Of a DNA stretch of 64,000 nucleotides, positions 19,238 through 28,525 are shown in pieces. This DNA is from Bacteroidota bacterium (GTDB lineage Bacteria > Bacteroidota > Rhodothermia > Rhodothermales > UBA10348): assembly GCA_029262835.1 (NCBI GenBank), contig JAJCYQ010000013.1, positions 1 through 64,000 on the forward strand. Direction: 5' to 3'. The notes beneath the pieces are model-generated. The model had not been told where the DNA came from, did not search any database, and saw nothing but the letters and a program-made list of their open reading frames with translations. The translations under genes were made by a program, and so were the position numbers. How positions within the stretch are numbered: position 1 is the stretch's first letter; the number at the start of each line of letters is the position of its first letter.

Positions 19238-20281
19238 ATGACCCTCGATTCCATCCGCTCCTGGCCCAAGGCCGAGCTCCATTCCCATCTTGACGGAGCC
19301 ATGCGGCTCGAAACCATGCTGGATCTGGCGCAAAGCCAGGGGAAAATGTCCCTGCTGCCCGCCGACTCCGTGGATGGACTGCGCGAGGTGCTGCTCGGCG
19401 TGGACACGTCGGAGAGCCTCGCCGAATACCTGGCCTGGTTCAGGTACACCATCGGTCTCATGCAGGATGCGGAGTCCCTGCGGCGCGTGTCCTATGAAAT
19501 GGCCGAAGATTTTGCGCGCGAAAATGTGCGCTACCTGGAAGTCCGGTTCGGGCCCGTGCTGCATACGGAGGAGGGACTGACACTTGAAAATGTGCTCGAT
19601 GCCGTTCTCGACGGACTCCGCGCGGCCGAAAGCGACTTTGGCATCCGGACGGGCGTCATCGTATGCGCGCTCCGCGACCGGTACATGGAGGCGTCCGTTC
19701 GGCAGGCCCAGGCGGCTGTGTCCTATGTCCACCGGGGCGTCGTCGGGTTCGACCTCGCCGGAGGCGAGGCGGGGAATCCGGCAAAGCAGCATCTCGAAGC
19801 CTTCTATATTGCCCGCAACCATCTGCTCGGCTTGACCGTCCACGCGGGCGAGTCCTGGGGCCCGGAATCCATTCGGCAGGCACTTTTCTACTGCGGCGCA
19901 CACCGGATTGGTCATGGCATAACCATGGTCCAGGACCCGGAGCTGCTGGAGTATGCCGCGCTGCACCGCATCCCCCTGGAAATCTGCCCGACGAGCAATG
20001 TCCAGACGCACGTTGTGCCGTCCTACGAAGCGCATCCACTCGCGACGCTCATGCGCGCGGGCGTGCCCGTCTCCATCAATACGGACAGTAGACTCTTCAG
20101 CCACACGTCGACGTCCGAGGAGCTTCACCTGGCCCACACGCGGTGCGGTTTGACCGAAACAGAGACGAAAGAGGTCGCCCTCGCGGCATTCGGACATGCG
20201 TTCCTCCGGCACGATGAGCGCGAAGAGCTTGAGGCATCTGCCCGGCGGGACCTGGACGTACTGGAGGGCGCCAGCGCGTGA
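19238..20281 (+). CDS. add: adenosine deaminase
   Basis: PKAELHSHLDGAMR, GFDLAGGE, VHAGESWG, RIGHGI, EICPTSNVQT, SINTDSR. Confidence 0.9.
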   Translation: MTLDSIRSWPKAELHSHLDGAMRLETMLDLAQSQGKMSLLPADSVDGLREVLLGVDTSESLAEYLAWFRYTIGLMQDAESLRRVSYEMAEDFARENVRYLEVRFGPVLHTEEGLTLENVLDAVLDGLRAAESDFGIRTGVIVCALRDRYMEASVRQAQAAVSYVHRGVVGFDLAGGEAGNPAKQHLEAFYIARNHLLGLTVHAGESWGPESIRQALFYCGAHRIGHGITMVQDPELLEYAALHRIPLEICPTSNVQTHVVPSYEAHPLATLMRAGVPVSINTDSRLFSHTSTSEELHLAHTRCGLTETETKEVALAAFGHAFLRHDEREELEASARRDLDVLEGASA

Positions 20282-21588
20282 ACGCCGACAACCCCATGAC
20301 TACGAGGAGCAAGACCGCCGACATCATCGTCGAACGCGCTACGAGCCTCGCCGGAACCATCGTTCCTCCGGCGGACAAATCCATTGCCCACCGCGCGGCC
20401 ATGCTCTCGGCGCTGGCACCAGGCACGTCGCGCATTGTGAACTGGCCCCGGTCGGCCGACCCGGCGTCCACGCTGGCCTGCCTCAAGCAGCTCGGCGTGC
20501 GAACGGGCGAAGAGGACGGGGTGCTTCTCGTTCACGGGGGAGAACTGCATGCGCCCGCCCTGCCGCTCGACTGCGGGAATTCCGGGACCACCATGCGCCT
20601 TCTCTCGGGCATTCTCGCGGGCCAGGACTTCGAGGCGACACTCATTGGCGATGCCTCGCTCACGCCGCGCCCCATGAAACGGATCATGGACCCACTCGGC
20701 GAGATGGGAGCCCGGATTACGAGCACGGAAGGACACGCGCCGCTCCGGGTCGCTGGTAACCCGGCGCTCACCGGGATCACGTACCGACTGCCGGTCGCCA
20801 GCGCCCAGGTCAAATCGGCCATCCTGCTGGCCGGCCTCTTCGCCAGCGGGCACACGACCGTCATTGAAACCACGCCGTCGAGGGATCATACCGAGCGCAT
20901 GCTTGGACTCCCGACACTCGAGGTCGGCGGAGAACGTCACATTTCGTCGTCCGCAGCCGACCGCCCAAAACCGGGCATCTGGTCCATTCCTGGAGATTTT
21001 TCGGCGGCCGCTTTCTTCCTGGTAGCCGCATCCATTGTTCCGGACTCCTCCCTGCGGCTGACCGGCGTTGGGCTGAACCCGTCCCGGACAGCGCTACTCG
21101 ACATGCTCCGCGCCATGGGCGCTGCCATCGAAATCCGCAACGAGCGCACTGTCGGAGGAGAGACGCTGGCCGACCTCACGGTCACCAGCCAGAGCCTCTC
21201 GAGCATCCAGGTTTCGGGCGGCGTCGTGGCCAACGCGATCGACGAACTGCCCATTCTGTGCGTAGCCTGCGCGGCGGCAGCGGGCACGTCTGAAATCCGT
21301 GGCGCGAACGAGCTGCGGCACAAGGAGACCGACCGGATCGCCGCCATGACACGTGGACTGCGCGCGCTCGGCGCCGACATCTCAGAGCACGAGGACGGAT
21401 GGACCATCCGCGGCGGCGCGCCGCTCACGGGCGGGCACGTGGACAGCTGCCACGACCACCGCATTGCCATGGCGCTCGGCGTGGCCGCGCTCACGGCCTC
21501 CGAGCCGGTCCACATTCACGGGGCGGATATCGCGGCCGTCTCCTATCCCGGATTCTGGGACGAACTGGCTCGCGTGGCGGGACGCTGA
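20278..21588 (+). CDS. aroA: 3-phosphoshikimate 1-carboxyvinyltransferase (EPSP synthase)
   Basis: PADKSIAHRAAMLSALA, DCGNSGTTMRLLSGIL, LRHKETDRI, DHRIAMALGV. Confidence 0.95.
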   Translation: MNADNPMTTRSKTADIIVERATSLAGTIVPPADKSIAHRAAMLSALAPGTSRIVNWPRSADPASTLACLKQLGVRTGEEDGVLLVHGGELHAPALPLDCGNSGTTMRLLSGILAGQDFEATLIGDASLTPRPMKRIMDPLGEMGARITSTEGHAPLRVAGNPALTGITYRLPVASAQVKSAILLAGLFASGHTTVIETTPSRDHTERMLGLPTLEVGGERHISSSAADRPKPGIWSIPGDFSAAAFFLVAASIVPDSSLRLTGVGLNPSRTALLDMLRAMGAAIEIRNERTVGGETLADLTVTSQSLSSIQVSGGVVANAIDELPILCVACAAAAGTSEIRGANELRHKETDRIAAMTRGLRALGADISEHEDGWTIRGGAPLTGGHVDSCHDHRIAMALGVAALTASEPVHIHGADIAAVSYPGFWDELARVAGR

Positions 21589-21645
21589 CCGGAGCGCTCG
21601 CGTGGCGTGACGCTGAACGAGCCCCGGGCGCGTCAACACGCCCAC

Positions 21646-21978
21646 TCAGGCCGGTACCCAGAGGTGCTGGCGGAGGTCGACGCATCCATCATCATTGAAC
21701 GCAACGCCTTCCGAGCGCAGGCGCTCTTCCATGACGAAGGGGCCCTCGAAGGCGTGCCGGCCCGTAAGCGCGCCGTTGCGGTTCACGACGCGGTGACACG
21801 GCAGGCCTGTGCCGGCGGCCTGGTTCATGGCCCACCCGACCGTTCGGGCGGAGCGCTTAGCGCCCAGGTACGCCGCAATGTGCCCGTAGGTGGTGACCCG
21901 TCCCGCAGGAATCCGGGCCACCACCTCGTACACACGGTCGAAAAAATCATCTGCCGCCGCCATCGCAGTGCGGGTCAT
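21646..21978 (-). CDS. MGMT family (alkyltransferase-like) protein
   Basis: VARIPAGRVTTYGHIAAYLG..RSARTVGWAMN....LPCHRVVNRNG; DNA-binding/active-site domain only, Cys retained (PCHRV). Confidence 0.85.
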   Translation of the reverse strand: MTRTAMAAADDFFDRVYEVVARIPAGRVTTYGHIAAYLGAKRSARTVGWAMNQAAGTGLPCHRVVNRNGALTGRHAFEGPFVMEERLRSEGVAFNDDGCVDLRQHLWVPA

Positions 21979-21996
21979 GTCATGATGTGCGGGTCG

Positions 21997-22830
21997 CTAC
22001 TGGTTGCCCAGAATAATCGGCAGTCCGTCTGATCCGCCAATCACAACCACTTTCGCATTTGGCGAATTGGCCAGCTGCTGCGTCGCCTCGACGCCCTTGA
22101 ACTTCAGGAAGCGGTCCGAGAGGCTTTCGGTGATAATACGCTGATATTCGGCCTGCCCCGTCGCCTCAATTTCCTTGCGCTGCGCTTCGAGGCGCTCCTT
22201 TTCGAGCGTGAACTGGTAGCGTTCGGCCTCCTGCTCTTCCTTCAGCTTGTTTTCGATGGCACCCCGGATCTGGTCGGGAAGCGAAATATCACGGATCAGA
22301 ACAGCCTCGAGCGCCACCGATTCGCCCGCCACAGCATCGCGGACGCGCTCGAAGATTTCCTGCTGCAGTTCCTGCCGGCGCGTGGAATAGAGCTCTTCCG
22401 GCGTGAACTGGCCGACCACTTCACGCACTGCCGAGCGGAGTTCGGGCTGTACGAGCTTGCGGTAGTAGTCCGTGCCGTAGGTCACATGCAGGTCAGGCAG
22501 TTCCTCGGCGTTCGGGCGCCAGCGAACCGATGCATCCATTCCGATCGAGAGCCCGTTCGAGGACAGCGCGTTGATATCTTCAAGCTGTTCCTGCATGCGC
22601 ACGTCATACCGGATCAGATTCACCCAGGGCGCATGGATCTGCAGGCCCTCGCCGTATATTTTTCCAAGATCCGTACCGCCGAATACGCTGTATTTGACGG
22701 CGCCCTCGCCAGATCCGATGGTCGTCGTCATGCACCCGCCGGCAAGCGTAATAACCATCAGGATTACAAAAGCAAAAATTCCGAGCCGGGCCGCGGCCCG
22801 GGAAACATTGGGGTATTGATTGGCAGCCAT
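21997..22830 (-). CDS. prohibitin/SPFH-domain membrane protein
   Basis: MAANQYPNVSRAAARLGIFAFVILMVITLAGG; SPFH-like region (VRWRPNAEELPDLHVTYGTDYYRKLVQPELRSAVREVVGQFTPEELYSTRR); C-terminal coiled coil; start trimmed from the 499-aa ORF. Confidence 0.85.
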   Translation of the reverse strand: MAANQYPNVSRAAARLGIFAFVILMVITLAGGCMTTTIGSGEGAVKYSVFGGTDLGKIYGEGLQIHAPWVNLIRYDVRMQEQLEDINALSSNGLSIGMDASVRWRPNAEELPDLHVTYGTDYYRKLVQPELRSAVREVVGQFTPEELYSTRRQELQQEIFERVRDAVAGESVALEAVLIRDISLPDQIRGAIENKLKEEQEAERYQFTLEKERLEAQRKEIEATGQAEYQRIITESLSDRFLKFKGVEATQQLANSPNAKVVVIGGSDGLPIILGNQ

Positions 22831-22948
22831 TTCTTCGTAGTGGGTTTGTGTCGAGAGACTCTCGACCTGTGAAGTATATTCCCCTCTACGATACATCCCG
22901 CCAACTGTTGCCGTGCCTACGCGCGGCCCCCTCCCAGCGCTCTGCTTC

Positions 22949-23911
22949 ATGCCGACTTCCCTGAACATGGTCCACCGGACGCTCGAGGCCAGCCTGGGTC
23001 CGGGCAGAATCCGGGTCGATGCGCCGCTCGCGCCGCATACCACGTTCCAAATTGGTGGTCCGGCCCGGCTGATGGTTGAGCCGACGACGACGCGTGAACT
23101 CGTGTCGGCGCTCCGCATTGTGCGTGAAGAGGGCGCACGGCATTTCCTGCTCGGACTCGGCGCGAATATTCTGGTTGGAGACGGCGGGTTTGACGGCGTT
23201 GTGATCCGCAACACCGTGCGCGATTTCGAGATGGACGACGCGGGCATGCTCCGCGCGGCGGGTGGCGCCATCGTGTGGCCCGATATCATAGAGCACACGA
23301 CGCGCGCCGGCTGGTCGGGGTTTGAGCACTTCGCCGGCATTCCATCGACCATCGGAGGCGCCCTCTGGCAGAACCTGCATTTCCTCTCCCCCGCCCCGGC
23401 GCGGGAGCGGACCATGTTCCTGGACGAAATCGTGGTTTCCGCCCGGCTTCTCGGCGCTGACGGCGTCGTCCGGGAAGTGGGCCGCGAGTGGTTCAACTTT
23501 GGATATGACTATTCCACGCTCCATGATACAGACGACATCGTGCTGGAAGCGTGGTTTCAGTTGACCGCAGCCGAGCCCGGCGTCGTACAGCGTATTATTA
23601 CCGAGAATCTCGCCTGGCGCGCCGAGCGTCACCCCCCGCTTGGCTCAGAGCCCAGCGCAGGTAGCATTTTCCAGAAAATAGACGGCATTGGTGCTGGCCG
23701 CCTGATTGACCAGTGTGGGCTCAAGGGCACGCGAATTGGCGGCGCTGAGATCACGCACCGCCACGCCAATATCATGATCAATCGGGGGGATGCCTCGGCC
23801 CGCGACGTGCGCCAACTGATTGCGCTCGTGCAGGAGCGCGTTGCTGGCGATACGGGGCACCATCTCGTACCCGAAATCATGTTCGTGGGCGAATTCGGCG
23901 ACCTCTCATGA
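22949..23911 (+). CDS. murB: UDP-N-acetylenolpyruvoylglucosamine reductase MurB
   Basis: HTTFQIGGPARLMVEP, FLLGLGANILVGDGGFDGVVI, AGIPSTIGGAL, AGSIFQK, NRGDASARDV. Confidence 0.9.
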   Translation: MPTSLNMVHRTLEASLGPGRIRVDAPLAPHTTFQIGGPARLMVEPTTTRELVSALRIVREEGARHFLLGLGANILVGDGGFDGVVIRNTVRDFEMDDAGMLRAAGGAIVWPDIIEHTTRAGWSGFEHFAGIPSTIGGALWQNLHFLSPAPARERTMFLDEIVVSARLLGADGVVREVGREWFNFGYDYSTLHDTDDIVLEAWFQLTAAEPGVVQRIITENLAWRAERHPPLGSEPSAGSIFQKIDGIGAGRLIDQCGLKGTRIGGAEITHRHANIMINRGDASARDVRQLIALVQERVAGDTGHHLVPEIMFVGEFGDLS

Positions 23912-24612
23912 CGACGCGTGCGCACAGATCGTCGGCCGTGGCTGACTGGCTGCACGGAGCGCGGGCCGTGCTCATGAAGGAGCTGCGCCTCGAGTGGCGC
24001 AGCCGCCACGCCATCAACCTGCTCCTCATGTTTGTGCTGAGTTCGCTGCTGCTCGTCGTGTTTGCCCTCGGCTCGGATCCCGCAGAACCACCGCTGCAGG
24101 CCGCACTCCTGTGGATTGTGATTGTTTTTTCGGCGGCCGTAGGACTCGGGCGCTCGTTCCTGGCAGAAGAAGAGCAGGGCACGATGCTGCTGCTGCAGGT
24201 GAACGTACCAGGCAGCCAGGTGCTGGCCGGAAAACTGGCGTTCAATGTGCTCCTTATTGCGAGTGTAATCGGAGTCTCGGTCCTCGCGTTCATGGGGCTT
24301 TTGGGCATGCAGGTGCATCATGGGGGCCTGCTCGTGGCCACGCTCGGACTTGGCACGCTCGGACTCGCGGGCGCGACGACGCTTCTCGGCGCGCTGATTG
24401 CCAAGGCATCGGCCCGCGGTCCGCTCCTTCCCGTGCTCCTTTTTCCCATGCTCTCTCCCCTCTTCCTGTCGGCGGTCCGTGCCACGCGAGCTGCCCTCGG
24501 CGAAGGCGCCACATGGGCGGGATCGGCTTCCGAACTGACCGCCCTCGTCGGATTTGCCGGCGCCGTGAACACAGCCGCGTTTCTGTTGTTCGAGTACGTC
24601 TGGACCGACTGA
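23908..24612 (+). CDS. ccmB: heme exporter protein CcmB
   Basis: VLMKELRLEWRSRHAINLLLMFVLSSLLLVVFALG; GRSFLAEEEQGTMLLL; six TM-like segments; linked to ccmC/E. Confidence 0.85.
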   Translation: MTTRAHRSSAVADWLHGARAVLMKELRLEWRSRHAINLLLMFVLSSLLLVVFALGSDPAEPPLQAALLWIVIVFSAAVGLGRSFLAEEEQGTMLLLQVNVPGSQVLAGKLAFNVLLIASVIGVSVLAFMGLLGMQVHHGGLLVATLGLGTLGLAGATTLLGALIAKASARGPLLPVLLFPMLSPLFLSAVRATRAALGEGATWAGSASELTALVGFAGAVNTAAFLLFEYVWTD

Positions 24613-24667
24613 CACGAGCCGACGAACACCAGCCGCTTGCGCCATCACACTTCGCTACCCACCCCAC

Positions 24668-25354
24668 ATGAACCGCCGCTACACCATAATCCGGAACGTG
24701 GTTTTTGCCTGGATGACGCTCATGATCCTGGCGGCCTTCCTGCTCAATATTCCGCGGATAAACATCCTCGAGCACACGGCCCGAAACCTCTATTTCCACG
24801 TGCCCATGTGGTTTACCATGATGGCGGCCGTCCTGGTATCGGCGTGGCACTCGGTGCGGCACCTTCAGACCGGTAGCGTCGAAAGCGACATCCGCGCGCT
24901 GCAGTCGGCCCGCGTGGCGACGCTTTTTGGCCTCCTGGGACTGGCAACGGGTATTCTGTGGTCCAAATTCACCTGGTATGTGGGTACGGACGTGTGGTGG
25001 AACTTCGACCCCCGTCAGACCATGGCGGCCGTACAACTGCTCATTTACGGCGCCTACTTCGTACTTCGATCCTCGTTCGACGAACCCGTACGGCGCGGCC
25101 GGATTGCCGCCGTCTACAACCTGTTCGCCATGGTTACCGTGCCGTTCCTGCTCTATATCCTGCCCCGGCAACAGGCCAGCCTGCATCCGGGCGCCGACGG
25201 CAATCCGGCCTTTGACGAAATCACGCACCCCGTCATGCGGTTTGTCTTCTATCCGGCCGTTGTCGGATTCATTGGCCTCTTCTGGGTGCTGTACACGCAG
25301 CGCGTCCGCATGGCGCGTATCCAAAACCGGCTGACCGCCAATCCAGAGCTGTGA
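24668..25354 (+). CDS. ccmC: heme exporter/cytochrome c biogenesis protein CcmC (CcsA family)
   Basis: YFHVPMWFTMM, WSKFTWYVGTDVWWNFDPRQTMAAVQLLIYGAYFVLR (WWxxDxR-like). Confidence 0.88.
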   Translation: MNRRYTIIRNVVFAWMTLMILAAFLLNIPRINILEHTARNLYFHVPMWFTMMAAVLVSAWHSVRHLQTGSVESDIRALQSARVATLFGLLGLATGILWSKFTWYVGTDVWWNFDPRQTMAAVQLLIYGAYFVLRSSFDEPVRRGRIAAVYNLFAMVTVPFLLYILPRQQASLHPGADGNPAFDEITHPVMRFVFYPAVVGFIGLFWVLYTQRVRMARIQNRLTANPEL

Positions 25355-25743
25355 CCATGATGTATGCTACACGATTTCCCGTTTCCTTCATCCTGGCGCT
25401 TGTGCTCTCGGCGGCGTTGGGGACGCCAACTGCCCGTGCGCAGGCCATCGACACGGCTGCCGCGGCGTACACCGAAGGTACTCTGAGCGCCCAGGACAGC
25501 CAGGCCAGCCCAGACCCAAAGGAAGGCATTGCGACGGGTTTTGACAGCATCTGGACGGGATCGAACATTCCTACGCAGCCACCTTCGGGCCTGGAGCGGG
25601 TCATGCTGAGCGATGACAAGATCCTCGTCGTACTCGGCGTCGTGCTCATCATATGGTTCGGCATCATGGCGCTGATTCTGCGAAACGACCGGCGCATTGG
25701 GCAGTTGGAAACGGAACTTGAGAACCACCGCTCGGACTTCTGA
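25351..25743 (+). CDS. CcmD-like small membrane protein with signal peptide and extended N-terminus
   Basis: Position between ccmC and ccmE; C-terminal single TM + charged tail ILVVLGVVLIIWFGIMALILRNDRRIGQLETELENH. Confidence 0.6.
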   Translation: MTMMYATRFPVSFILALVLSAALGTPTARAQAIDTAAAAYTEGTLSAQDSQASPDPKEGIATGFDSIWTGSNIPTQPPSGLERVMLSDDKILVVLGVVLIIWFGIMALILRNDRRIGQLETELENHRSDF

Positions 25744-25746
25744 ACC

Positions 25747-26139
25747 ATGAACAAGAAAAAAATCTTCGGCTTCGTCCTCATCATCGGCTTTTCATCGCTG
25801 CTGCTTCTGAATTTCGGCAGCCAGGTCGGTGGGTATATGAACTTCGAGCAGGCCGAATCGGCCGGTGCCTCGGCCCACGTGGTGGGCATGTGGGTGGAGC
25901 CTGAAACGTTCCGCTACAATGCGGCCGACAACATCTTTTCGTTTCGCATGAAGGACGATGCCGGCAACGTCCGGACCGTCCATTACGCCAACCCCAAGCC
26001 CGCCAACTTTGAGGATGCCGAACAGGTCGTAATCGAAGGCAAGCCGGGCACTGATGGCGTCTTCGTAGCCGACAACATCATCGTGAAGTGCCCCTCGAAG
26101 TACAACGACCAGCGCTCACTGCAGCAGGCGCAGAGCTGA
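25747..26139 (+). CDS. ccmE: cytochrome c maturation protein CcmE (CxxxY variant)
   Basis: N-terminal TM; VVGMWVEPETFRYNAADNIFSFRMKDDAGNVRTVHYANPKPANFEDAEQVVIEGKP...FVADNIIVKCPSKYND. Confidence 0.85.
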   Translation: MNKKKIFGFVLIIGFSSLLLLNFGSQVGGYMNFEQAESAGASAHVVGMWVEPETFRYNAADNIFSFRMKDDAGNVRTVHYANPKPANFEDAEQVVIEGKPGTDGVFVADNIIVKCPSKYNDQRSLQQAQS

Positions 26140-26169
26140 TATATCTATGATATATTAATGATATATCAG
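26136..26169. repeat. AT-rich inverted repeat between convergent ccmE and mgtE
   Basis: CTGATATATC...GATATATCAG perfect 10-bp arms, with a further GATATATT in the centre. Confidence 0.7.
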
Positions 26170-26189
26170 GCGCCAGGCACCGCGCCATA

Positions 26190-27581
26190 TCACAGGTAGA
26201 GCCACGTCGCGAGCAGGAAAAAGATCAGGATTCCGAGGATGTCGTTGCTGGCCGTGATGAATGGCCCGGTGGCAAGCGCCGGATCAATATCGAACCGGTC
26301 CAGCAGCAACGGTACCGAAGCGCCGATCGTTGTGGCTATCGTCACCACAATGAGCAGTGCGAGCGCCGCTGTCATGGCCAGTCGCACAACATTGGTGCTG
26401 TCGATGGGCGTTACCGCCGAGAGCGCCAGTACGGCCAGCGCCAGCAGGACCGATGCCGCGAATCCATTGACGAGCGCCACACCCATCTCCTTCAGGATGC
26501 GGCTGCTGAAGTCGGACGCCCAGACGGTCCCTGACGCAAGTCCCTGCACCGCGACCGATGAACTCTGGATGCCCGCGTTTCCGGCCGTTGCCATGACGAT
26601 CGGAATGAAGCTGGCGAGCACGGTCGCCTCGACCAGCGCCGCCTCGAAATACAGAATCACGGTTGCCGCAAACGCCGAGCCCAGCATTCCCGTGAGCAGC
26701 CATGGCAGACGCCCGCGCACAATGCGGAGTACCGAGTCCGTAGATTCCTCGCCAACACCGAGACCCGACATCCGCTGCATGTCCTCCTCGGCCTCTTCCC
26801 GGATGACATCCACAATGTCATCGATCGTAATGCGGCCCACCAGCTTGCCGTCGTGGTCCACGACCGGAAGGGAGACCAGGTCGTAGCGTTCCATGAGACG
26901 CGCCACATCTTCCTGGTCCACGCTCGTATTCACCGATATCACGTCGGGGTCCATGATATCCCGAACACGGATATGTGCCGGAGAAAGCAGCAGCCGCTTG
27001 AGCGACACAATTCCGACGAGCTTTTCGTGGTCATCGACCACGAAAATGGCGTACACGAACTCCACGTTTTCCGCATTGCGACGGACTTCTTCGGTGGCTT
27101 CGTCGACCGTTGCCGTTTCATGCACAAAAACGAGCTCGGTCGCCATGCGGCCACCCGCCGTCTCTTCGTCATACCCCAGCAGCTCCTGCACGTCGGCCGC
27201 ATACTCGAGACCTGGAATGACCTGGTCGGCCAGATGCTGCGGCAGGTCGGCGAGCACGTCCACGGCATCGTCCGTGTCAAGCTCGTCGAGCATGCTGGTA
27301 ATACGCTCGTGCGGCGTGTCCTCAAGCAGATCCGCCCGGTATTCGTCGTCGAGTTCGGCGAGCACGTCGCCCGCATCCTCATCCGGCAGCCAATGGAACA
27401 GGATCGATGCCGCGTCCTTGTCCATGTGCATGAGCACATCGGCCAGATCGGCCGGATGCAGGTCCCGGGCAATATTGAGCACCATCCCGCGCTCCTCGGC
27501 GTCCACGAGAGCCTCCATGTTGTCCAGGAGCTCCGCATCGACCTCGAGCCGGGTAGGCGTATTCTGTTCGGGCTGTTCCAT
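26190..27581 (-). CDS. mgtE: magnesium transporter MgtE
   Basis: N-domain HPADLADVLMHMD, tandem CBS, TM domain TAGNAGIQSSSVAVQGLASG, ASNDILGILIFF. Confidence 0.95.
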   Translation of the reverse strand: MEQPEQNTPTRLEVDAELLDNMEALVDAEERGMVLNIARDLHPADLADVLMHMDKDAASILFHWLPDEDAGDVLAELDDEYRADLLEDTPHERITSMLDELDTDDAVDVLADLPQHLADQVIPGLEYAADVQELLGYDEETAGGRMATELVFVHETATVDEATEEVRRNAENVEFVYAIFVVDDHEKLVGIVSLKRLLLSPAHIRVRDIMDPDVISVNTSVDQEDVARLMERYDLVSLPVVDHDGKLVGRITIDDIVDVIREEAEEDMQRMSGLGVGEESTDSVLRIVRGRLPWLLTGMLGSAFAATVILYFEAALVEATVLASFIPIVMATAGNAGIQSSSVAVQGLASGTVWASDFSSRILKEMGVALVNGFAASVLLALAVLALSAVTPIDSTNVVRLAMTAALALLIVVTIATTIGASVPLLLDRFDIDPALATGPFITASNDILGILIFFLLATWLYL

Positions 27582-27632
27582 GGACGTGTTTGGGAGATCA
27601 GGCGTGCGCCAGATGGCGGCGGCGGTGCGGGG

Positions 27633-28421
27633 TTAGCGGGCCTCGGAAATATACCCTGTCAGCTCGACAAAGTCGTGCGGCGAGAGCTCTTCGGCGCGCA
27701 CGCCGCGCCACTTCTCGGGAATACCGCTCCCATCTTCTCCGGACAGCTGGCTGAGGCTGTTCCGGAGCGTTTTCCGTCGCTGATTGAACGCCGTCCGCAC
27801 AACAAGCCGCACCCGCTCGGCCTCTTCGAGCGAGAGAGCGTCTTCGCGCGGCACAAGACGCACGACCGCGCTCCGGACATCGGGTTTCGGATGGAACACG
27901 TTGCGCGACACCGGAAACAGGATCTCCGCGTTGCACAGCAGCTGGACGGCCACCGAGAGAATGCCGTAGGCTTTCGTACGGGGCTCGGCGATGAGTCGGG
28001 CAGCCACCTCGTACTGCATCATGATAACAGCTTCGGCGAGGACACCCGCGGCCGCCGCATCGAGCAGGGAAAAAAGGATGGGCGAGGTGATATAGTAGGG
28101 CAGGTTCCCGATGACAGCCACCGGAGCGCCCATCTGGCGCGCCAGTGCGGGCCAGTCGGCGTCGAGTACGTCTCCCAGGGTAATATCCAGGTCGGGCCAC
28201 TCGGCACGAAGCACGTCGGCTGCGCGCGGATCGACCTCGATGACGCTGAGCTTCTCAAACCGCTCCCGCAATATTCCAGTCAGCGCGCCCGTTCCGGGGC
28301 CGATCTCAATGACAGGGCTATGTGGCTCGGCGCGTAGCCCCGCCACAATACGGCGCGCCGTGTTTGGATCGCGCAGGAAATTCTGGCCGAGGTGTTTCTT
28401 GGGCGCGAGTGGAGTGGCCAT
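27633..28421 (-). CDS. rsmA: 16S rRNA (adenine(1518)-N(6)/adenine(1519)-N(6))-dimethyltransferase
   Basis: KKHLGQNFLRDPNTARRIV, VIEIGPGTGALT, VIGNLPYYITSPILF. Confidence 0.95.
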   Translation of the reverse strand: MATPLAPKKHLGQNFLRDPNTARRIVAGLRAEPHSPVIEIGPGTGALTGILRERFEKLSVIEVDPRAADVLRAEWPDLDITLGDVLDADWPALARQMGAPVAVIGNLPYYITSPILFSLLDAAAAGVLAEAVIMMQYEVAARLIAEPRTKAYGILSVAVQLLCNAEILFPVSRNVFHPKPDVRSAVVRLVPREDALSLEEAERVRLVVRTAFNQRRKTLRNSLSQLSGEDGSGIPEKWRGVRAEELSPHDFVELTGYISEAR

Positions 28422-28525
28422 GGGCAGAACGAGATGGTGAGATGCGGGGCGGAGAGCGGGTTTTGGGGCCGGGAGGTTCGCGGGTCGGGTTGGGATGTTG
28501 GACCTGGAGCGTAGTTCTCGGTTGT

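Noticed and set aside
26853-28337. 494-aa + strand ORF
   Set aside because: Antisense across mgtE and rsmA; spans two real genes on the other strand.
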